Notes under the pieces: model-generated
The model's input: only the letters and a program-made list of their open reading frames with translations
What the model was told of the DNA's origin: nothing
Databases searched by the model: none
Part shown: positions 58,391 through 64,000 of the stretch, piece after piece
How positions within the stretch are numbered: position 1 is the first letter of the stretch
Layout of the letters: each line of letters opens with the position of its first letter
Position numbers and translations under genes: made by a program
Source: Brachybacterium avium
GTDB lineage: Bacteria > Actinomycetota > Actinomycetes > Actinomycetales > Dermabacteraceae
Direction of reading: 5' to 3'
Assembly (NCBI RefSeq): GCF_002216795.1
Contig: NZ_CP022316.1
Location: 2,757,205 to 2,821,204, forward strand
Length of the DNA: 64,000 bases

Positions 58391-59827
58391 GTGACCGAAA
58401 CGACGCATTTTGACATCGCCCTGATCGGCTCCGGCTCCGCGAACTCCTTCCCGGGTCCCGAGTTCGCCGGTCGCAGCATCGTGCAGATCGATCGCGGGGT
58501 GGGCCCCGACCAGGTCTTCGGAGGCACCTGCATCAACCTCGGATGCATCCCGACGAAGATGTTCGTGCATACCGCGGACCTCGCCCACACCCCCGCCGAC
58601 TCCGCCCGCTTCGGGCTCACCGAGCAGCTGCGGCACGTGGACTGGCCGGCGATCCGGGACCGCATCTTCGGCCGCATCGATGCGATCTCCGTGGGTGGCG
58701 AGGAGTACCGCCGCGACCACGAGGACAATGCGAACCTCACCCTGCTGCGCGGGACCGCCCGCTTCGTGGGCCCGAAGACCCTGCAGGTGACCGGGAACGA
58801 CGGCAGCGAAGGTGCGGACCGGACGATCAGCGCCGACACCATCGTGCTCGGCGCCGGCTCCCGCCCCGTGCTCCCGTCGATCGACGGCCTGGCCGAGGCG
58901 GCACCGCACACCTCCGACACCATCATGCGGGTCGAGCAGCTGCCGGCCTCGCTCGCGATCCTCGGCTCCGGAGTGATCGCGGTGGAGATGGCGCACATCT
59001 TCGCCTCCCTCGGCGTGGAGGTCACCCTGATCGCCCGGTCCCAGCAGGTGCTCAGCAGTGCGGACGCGGACGTCTCCGCCCGGCTCACCGAGATCCTCGA
59101 GCAGCGGCTCCGGTTGGAGAAGGGGCTGTCCACCACCTCCGTCCGCCGCACCGGCGACGGCATCGAGCTGCGCGGTGAGCAGGACGGCGCCGAGGTGCTG
59201 ATCCGGGCCGAGGAGCTGCTGGTCGCCGTCGGCCGACGCCCCAACTCCGACCTGCTGGACGTCGCCGCCGCAGGGATCGACACCGCCGCAGACGGCAGGG
59301 TGGAGGTGGATGCCCACCAGCGCGTGCTCGGCGACGGGGAGGTGCTCGAGGGCCTGTGGGCCTTCGGCGACCTCTCCAGCGCGCATCAGCTCAAGCACGT
59401 CGCCAACCATGAGCAGCGGATCGTGCGGCACAACATCCTGCATCCCGAGCAGCTGCGTCGCAGCGACACCATGCCGGTGCCCAGCGGCGTGTTCAGCCAT
59501 CCGCAGGTCGCCTGGGTCGGGATGGACGAGGAGGCGGCTCGGCGCAGCGGACGGGAGGTGCGGGTCGCGGTCCAGGAGTATGCCTCGATCGCCTACGGCT
59601 GGGCGCTCGAGGACACCACCGGCTTCGCGAAGATCATCATCGATGCGCAGACCACCGAGATCCTCGGCGCGCATCTGATCGGCGCCGAGGCCACCACCCT
59701 CATCCAGCAGCTGATCCAGGCGATGAGCACCGGGCAGACCGCCCGGGACATCGCCACCACCCAGTACTGGATCCATCCGGCCATGCCCGAGCTGATCGAG
59801 AACGCACTGCTGCAGCTCGTGCCCTGA
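58391..59827 (+). CDS. mtr: Mycothione reductase
   Basis: The 478-aa flavoprotein reduces the disulfide of mycothiol with NADPH, keeping the main low-molecular-weight thiol of Actinobacteria reduced. It has the FAD-binding start DIALIGSGSANSFPG, the redox pair in FGGTCINLGCIPTKMFVHTADL, a second Rossmann motif AILGSGVIAVEMA and the C-terminal His-Glu segment YWIHPAMPELIENALLQL. The spacing of TCINLGC and the HTADL stretch distinguish it from lipoamide dehydrogenase. GTG 58391 is leaderless. Confidence 0.93.
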   Translation: MTETTHFDIALIGSGSANSFPGPEFAGRSIVQIDRGVGPDQVFGGTCINLGCIPTKMFVHTADLAHTPADSARFGLTEQLRHVDWPAIRDRIFGRIDAISVGGEEYRRDHEDNANLTLLRGTARFVGPKTLQVTGNDGSEGADRTISADTIVLGAGSRPVLPSIDGLAEAAPHTSDTIMRVEQLPASLAILGSGVIAVEMAHIFASLGVEVTLIARSQQVLSSADADVSARLTEILEQRLRLEKGLSTTSVRRTGDGIELRGEQDGAEVLIRAEELLVAVGRRPNSDLLDVAAAGIDTAADGRVEVDAHQRVLGDGEVLEGLWAFGDLSSAHQLKHVANHEQRIVRHNILHPEQLRRSDTMPVPSGVFSHPQVAWVGMDEEAARRSGREVRVAVQEYASIAYGWALEDTTGFAKIIIDAQTTEILGAHLIGAEATTLIQQLIQAMSTGQTARDIATTQYWIHPAMPELIENALLQLVP

Positions 59828-59866
59828 CCGGCGGGCCCGGCGGCCCGTCCGAGGGAGCCCGGAGAT

Positions 59867-59906
59867 GGCGCGGCCCCGACCACCCGCAGGTGATCGGGGC
59901 CGCGCC
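59867..59906. terminator. Hairpin between convergent mtr and LCP genes
   Basis: A 13-bp perfect stem (59867-59879 against 59894-59906) continues, after one mismatch, into an inner CACC/GGTG pairing. It lies about 40 nt after mtr and 14 nt beyond the convergent LCP stop and may work in both directions. Confidence 0.8.
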
Positions 59907-59919
59907 GTCCGCGTTCAGC

Positions 59920-62100
59920 TCATTCCTCGTGACCGGGGAGGCAGGACTTCAGCGGATCCTGCTCGATCTCGGGGGCCGGGGTGGACTCCTCGGCCTGGCC
60001 GGAGTCGTCCGTCGAGCTCTCCTCCTCGGTGGTCGTGCCCTCGGTGGACTCCTGCTCGTCGTCCCCGCTGCCGCCGCTCTCCTCCGGCGCGTCCCCGGTC
60101 TCGGCGGGGTCGGTGGACCCCGGCTCGGTCTCCCCGAGCACGGACTCCGGCGCCTCCTGCTCCATCGAGTCCTCGATCGAGGCCTGGACCCACTCCTCGA
60201 GATACTCGTAGTCGGGGTTCCCGGAGAAGGTGACGTCCTGCGTGATCGGGTAGGACGTGAACCCGGCGTCCTTGATCCGCAGCGCGAGATCCACGAAGGC
60301 GTCCAGGTTCTTCACCGGGATGTTCGTCTGGATGTTCGCCTCGGTGGCATCGACCAGCCGGGGGATCGAGAAGGCGAGCGTGGTGGGGTCGGCCTCCTCG
60401 GTCACGGCGCGCACGATGCGCTGCTGACGGCACATGCGGTTGAAGTCGTTGGAGCCCTCGCGGGACCGGGCGTACCAGAGCGCATGGAAGCCGTCGAGCT
60501 TCTGCAGCCCGGGCTCGATGTAGCCGTCGATCTTGCTCGCCCCGCCGCCGATCGGGATCCGCCGCTCGACGACCAGGTCCACGCCGCCCAGGGCGTTCAC
60601 GAGGTCCTCGAAGCCCTGCAGGTTCACCATCGCGTAGTAGTCCATGTCGAGCCCGAGGGTCTCCTCGACGGCCCAGCGCGTCGCGGTCAGCCCGGGCTCG
60701 GGGTCGTTCGGGAACAGGTCCGGGCGATCCTCCGCCCAGGTCCAGACCGCGTTGATCAGGCTCTGGTTCTTCCCGAAGTAGTCGAAGCCGTCCGGGAACA
60801 CCTCGGCGGGCGGGGTGTCCTCGGGGAACTGGACCTTCTCGAGGTTGCGCGGGATGGAGAACAGCGCGGTGCGGCCGCTGGCCGTATCGATCGACGCGAC
60901 CATGATGGTGTCCGGCCGGGTGCCGGTGCGGTCTGCGCCGGCGTCCTGGCCCAGCAGCATGATGTTGACCCGCCCGGCATCCGCCCACGGATCCTTGCCG
61001 GAGGTGAAGGGATGATGCCCGCCCTCGCCGCCGCCGAACACGGTCCGGGAGCCGAACAGCCCCTGCAGCGCCCACAGCGATTGGACCCCGCGAGCCGCCG
61101 GCACCGCCACCGCGATCACCATCAGCGCCGCGAGCGCCAGCGCCAGGTAGCGCTTCGCACCGGCGAGCCGCTCCCGACGGGAATGCGCGAGGTTCGCCAG
61201 CACGATCTGCAGGGCCCAGACGATGCCCACCACACCGACGGCGATCATCGCCCCGATCAGGACCCCGCGCTTGGTCGCCAGCATCGCGCCGGTGCGCAGC
61301 GGATCGCCGATCAGCAGGAAGGCTCCGATGCCGACGAGGATCAGCAGCAGCACCGCCAGCAGGGCCCAGCCGAGACGGCGCAGCCGGGTGGTGACCAGGC
61401 CGGACCCGGGCAGGAGGGAAGTCAGCACGGTCCAGAAGGCGACCATGGGCAGCGACCCGGAATCCGCCTCGGCCTCGGCCGCACCAGCAGCGGTGGCGTC
61501 GGTCTCGGCGACGGGGTCCGCAGCGGCTGCAGCGGCGGAGCCCGTCCGCCCGGGCACCGGGGTGGCCGGGCTCTGCGGGGAGCTCGTCGCCCACACATCC
61601 TGCTGGTCGGCGGCGTGCCCGGTCGCCGGAGCCGCCCGGCGGCGACCGCGCGGAGCGGGCGCCGCGCCGGCGGAGCCGCCGACCTGATCGTTGCTCTCGG
61701 CCTCATCGGACCGGGCAGCGGCGGAGGCGCCGCCCTCCGGGGCGGTGGAGGACTGCGAGAGCTGCTCGAGCGGGAACGCGGCACGGCGGCCGCGAGCGCG
61801 CGTCTCCGACTGCTCGGGGTACGACTCGCCCTCGTCGGAGGAACGGTGGGCGGCGCGCGGCGCGGAGGGGGAGGGCTCGGACGGCGAGGGTGCAGCTGCA
61901 GACGGCGAGGGTGCGGACGGAGCGGAGGCAGGACTGCCCCCGGGCCAGGTGCGCTTCTCTCCGGTCGTGCCGAAAGCGGCATCCCGGTTCCGTCGTGCTT
62001 CGTCCGGTGGCAGCGGCGGCGAGGCAGGTCGCCGGGCCGGCTGCTGGTGTCTGCCGGACCGACGGCGTCTGCGGCGGGAGTCCGAGGAGTGGTCCGTCAT
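59920..62100 (-). CDS. LytR-CpsA-Psr (LCP) family protein with large cytoplasmic extension
   Basis: The protein is 726 aa. The first 230 residues are Arg/Pro/Ala/Ser-rich and likely disordered. Three or four helices follow (LLAVLLLILVGIGAFLLI, GVLIGAMIAVGVVGIVWAL, YLALALAALMVIAVAVPA). The extracellular LCP domain has NIMLLGQDAG, RPDTIMVASID, LFSIPRNLEK, GGVDLVV, LDGFHALWYARSR and RMCRQQRI. LCP enzymes attach polymers such as wall glycans to peptidoglycan. The C-terminal 90 residues are strongly acidic. A -10 box TAGGAT (62113-62108) lies 7 nt before ATG 62100, so it is leaderless. Confidence 0.93.
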   Translation of the reverse strand: MTDHSSDSRRRRRRSGRHQQPARRPASPPLPPDEARRNRDAAFGTTGEKRTWPGGSPASAPSAPSPSAAAPSPSEPSPSAPRAAHRSSDEGESYPEQSETRARGRRAAFPLEQLSQSSTAPEGGASAAARSDEAESNDQVGGSAGAAPAPRGRRRAAPATGHAADQQDVWATSSPQSPATPVPGRTGSAAAAAADPVAETDATAAGAAEAEADSGSLPMVAFWTVLTSLLPGSGLVTTRLRRLGWALLAVLLLILVGIGAFLLIGDPLRTGAMLATKRGVLIGAMIAVGVVGIVWALQIVLANLAHSRRERLAGAKRYLALALAALMVIAVAVPAARGVQSLWALQGLFGSRTVFGGGEGGHHPFTSGKDPWADAGRVNIMLLGQDAGADRTGTRPDTIMVASIDTASGRTALFSIPRNLEKVQFPEDTPPAEVFPDGFDYFGKNQSLINAVWTWAEDRPDLFPNDPEPGLTATRWAVEETLGLDMDYYAMVNLQGFEDLVNALGGVDLVVERRIPIGGGASKIDGYIEPGLQKLDGFHALWYARSREGSNDFNRMCRQQRIVRAVTEEADPTTLAFSIPRLVDATEANIQTNIPVKNLDAFVDLALRIKDAGFTSYPITQDVTFSGNPDYEYLEEWVQASIEDSMEQEAPESVLGETEPGSTDPAETGDAPEESGGSGDDEQESTEGTTTEEESSTDDSGQAEESTPAPEIEQDPLKSCLPGHEE

Positions 62101-62150
62101 ATGCCCCATCCTAGATTCACGAGCACCCATCGTCATACCGCGACCTGTGA

Positions 62151-63656
<1,506 letters not shown>

Positions 63657-63734
63657 ATCCGTGCGAGCACGATCCGCCCGGCGGTCGCCACCGTTCCGGT
63701 GCCGGCGGCGGGACGACGACCCCTCTGCCCCGGG

Positions 63735-63740
63735 TACGAT
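63735..63740 (+). promoter_or_regulatory. -10 box of leaderless galE promoter
   Basis: TACGAT lies 6 nt before ATG 63747; no ribosome site is present. Confidence 0.6.
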
Positions 63741-63746
63741 CACCTC

Positions 63747-64000
63747 ATGACGACTCTTGTGATCGGCGGCGCTGGATACATCGGATCGCACGTGGTGCGA
63801 CTCCTCCTGGAGCAGGGGCAGGAGGTGGTGGTGGTCGACAACCTCTCCACGGGCCTGCGCAGCCGCACCGAGGGCGCGGAGCTGATCGAGCTCGACGTGA
63901 CCCTCCCCGAGGCGCGTGAGAGGCTCGCCTTCCAGATGCAGGCCTCGGGCGTCGATTCCGTGATCCATTTCGCCTCCCACAAGCAGGTGGGCGAGTCCGT
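63747..64000 (+). CDS. galE: UDP-glucose 4-epimerase, N-terminal part (cut by window end)
   Basis: The first 84 residues are in the window. The NAD-binding motif GGAGYIGSHVVRLLLEQG, the segment VVVVDNLSTG and the later VDSVIHFASHKQVGES match GalE-type extended short-chain dehydrogenases, which interconvert UDP-glucose and UDP-galactose. Related epimerases share this N-terminus, so the exact substrate is not certain from the fragment. The start is placed by a leaderless -10 box. Confidence 0.9.
   Translation, partial: MTTLVIGGAGYIGSHVVRLLLEQGQEVVVVDNLSTGLRSRTEGAELIELDVTLPEARERLAFQMQASGVDSVIHFASHKQVGES

Overview
The window is a gene-dense, very GC-rich actinobacterial chromosome segment. Three features place it in Actinobacteria: a mycothione reductase, a BldC-type regulator, and the actinobacterial families DUF3073, DUF3151 and SCP_3 together with the GuaB1/GuaB3 paralogues. 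The content fits a Micrococcales member, perhaps Brachybacterium or a relative; the genus is inferred from memory of gene content, not from a database search. I see no prophage, insertion sequence, CRISPR array, tRNA or rRNA. The segment looks like core chromosome.

Layout. 1-10.9 kb: membrane proteins of unknown function, an RluA-type pseudouridine synthase, a PiT phosphate transporter, guaB, an exonuclease and guaB3. 10.9-14.3 kb: ackA and pta (acetate and acetyl-CoA interconversion). 14.4-18 kb: a CUT1-type sugar ABC importer with no ATPase gene. 18-21.1 kb: SURF1, a DUF3817 protein and guaA. 21.3-27.8 kb: two MFS transporters, a TetR regulator divergent from the drug-type MFS gene, and two acyltransferases. 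28-31.4 kb: gpmA, dtd, an APH-fold kinase and DUF3151. 31.5-37.3 kb: purA, SCP_3, cutC, purF and purM. 37.3-44.1 kb: DUF3073, bldC, a hydrolase, a flippase-like protein and pcrA. 44.1-48.8 kb: a large membrane-anchored copper nitrite reductase-like protein and small membrane proteins. 49-54 kb: sucCD, a DtxR/IdeR regulator and an NlpC/P60 hydrolase. 54-64 kb: a HAD phosphatase, an RlmA-type methyltransferase, a UvrA-like ABC protein, mycothione reductase, an LCP protein, guaB1 and the start of galE.

How the genes fit together. Purine metabolism is heavily represented: purF and purM act early, purA serves the AMP branch, guaB and guaA serve the GMP branch, and guaB1 (probable GMP reductase) and guaB3 (unknown role) are relatives of guaB. 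Energy metabolism is covered by sucCD, pta-ackA, gpmA and SURF1 (cytochrome oxidase assembly).

Two window-wide patterns stand out. First, nine otherwise ordinary genes are each broken by what looks like one missing base in or near a short G or C run, always restored by the same frame correction. This points to unpolished sequence rather than real pseudogenes. Second, about two dozen genes have a TANNNT-like -10 box exactly 6-7 nt before an ATG or GTG, the layout of leaderless transcripts. The same layout reveals a possible 24-codon leaderless upstream reading frame that ends in an ATGA overlap with bldC.
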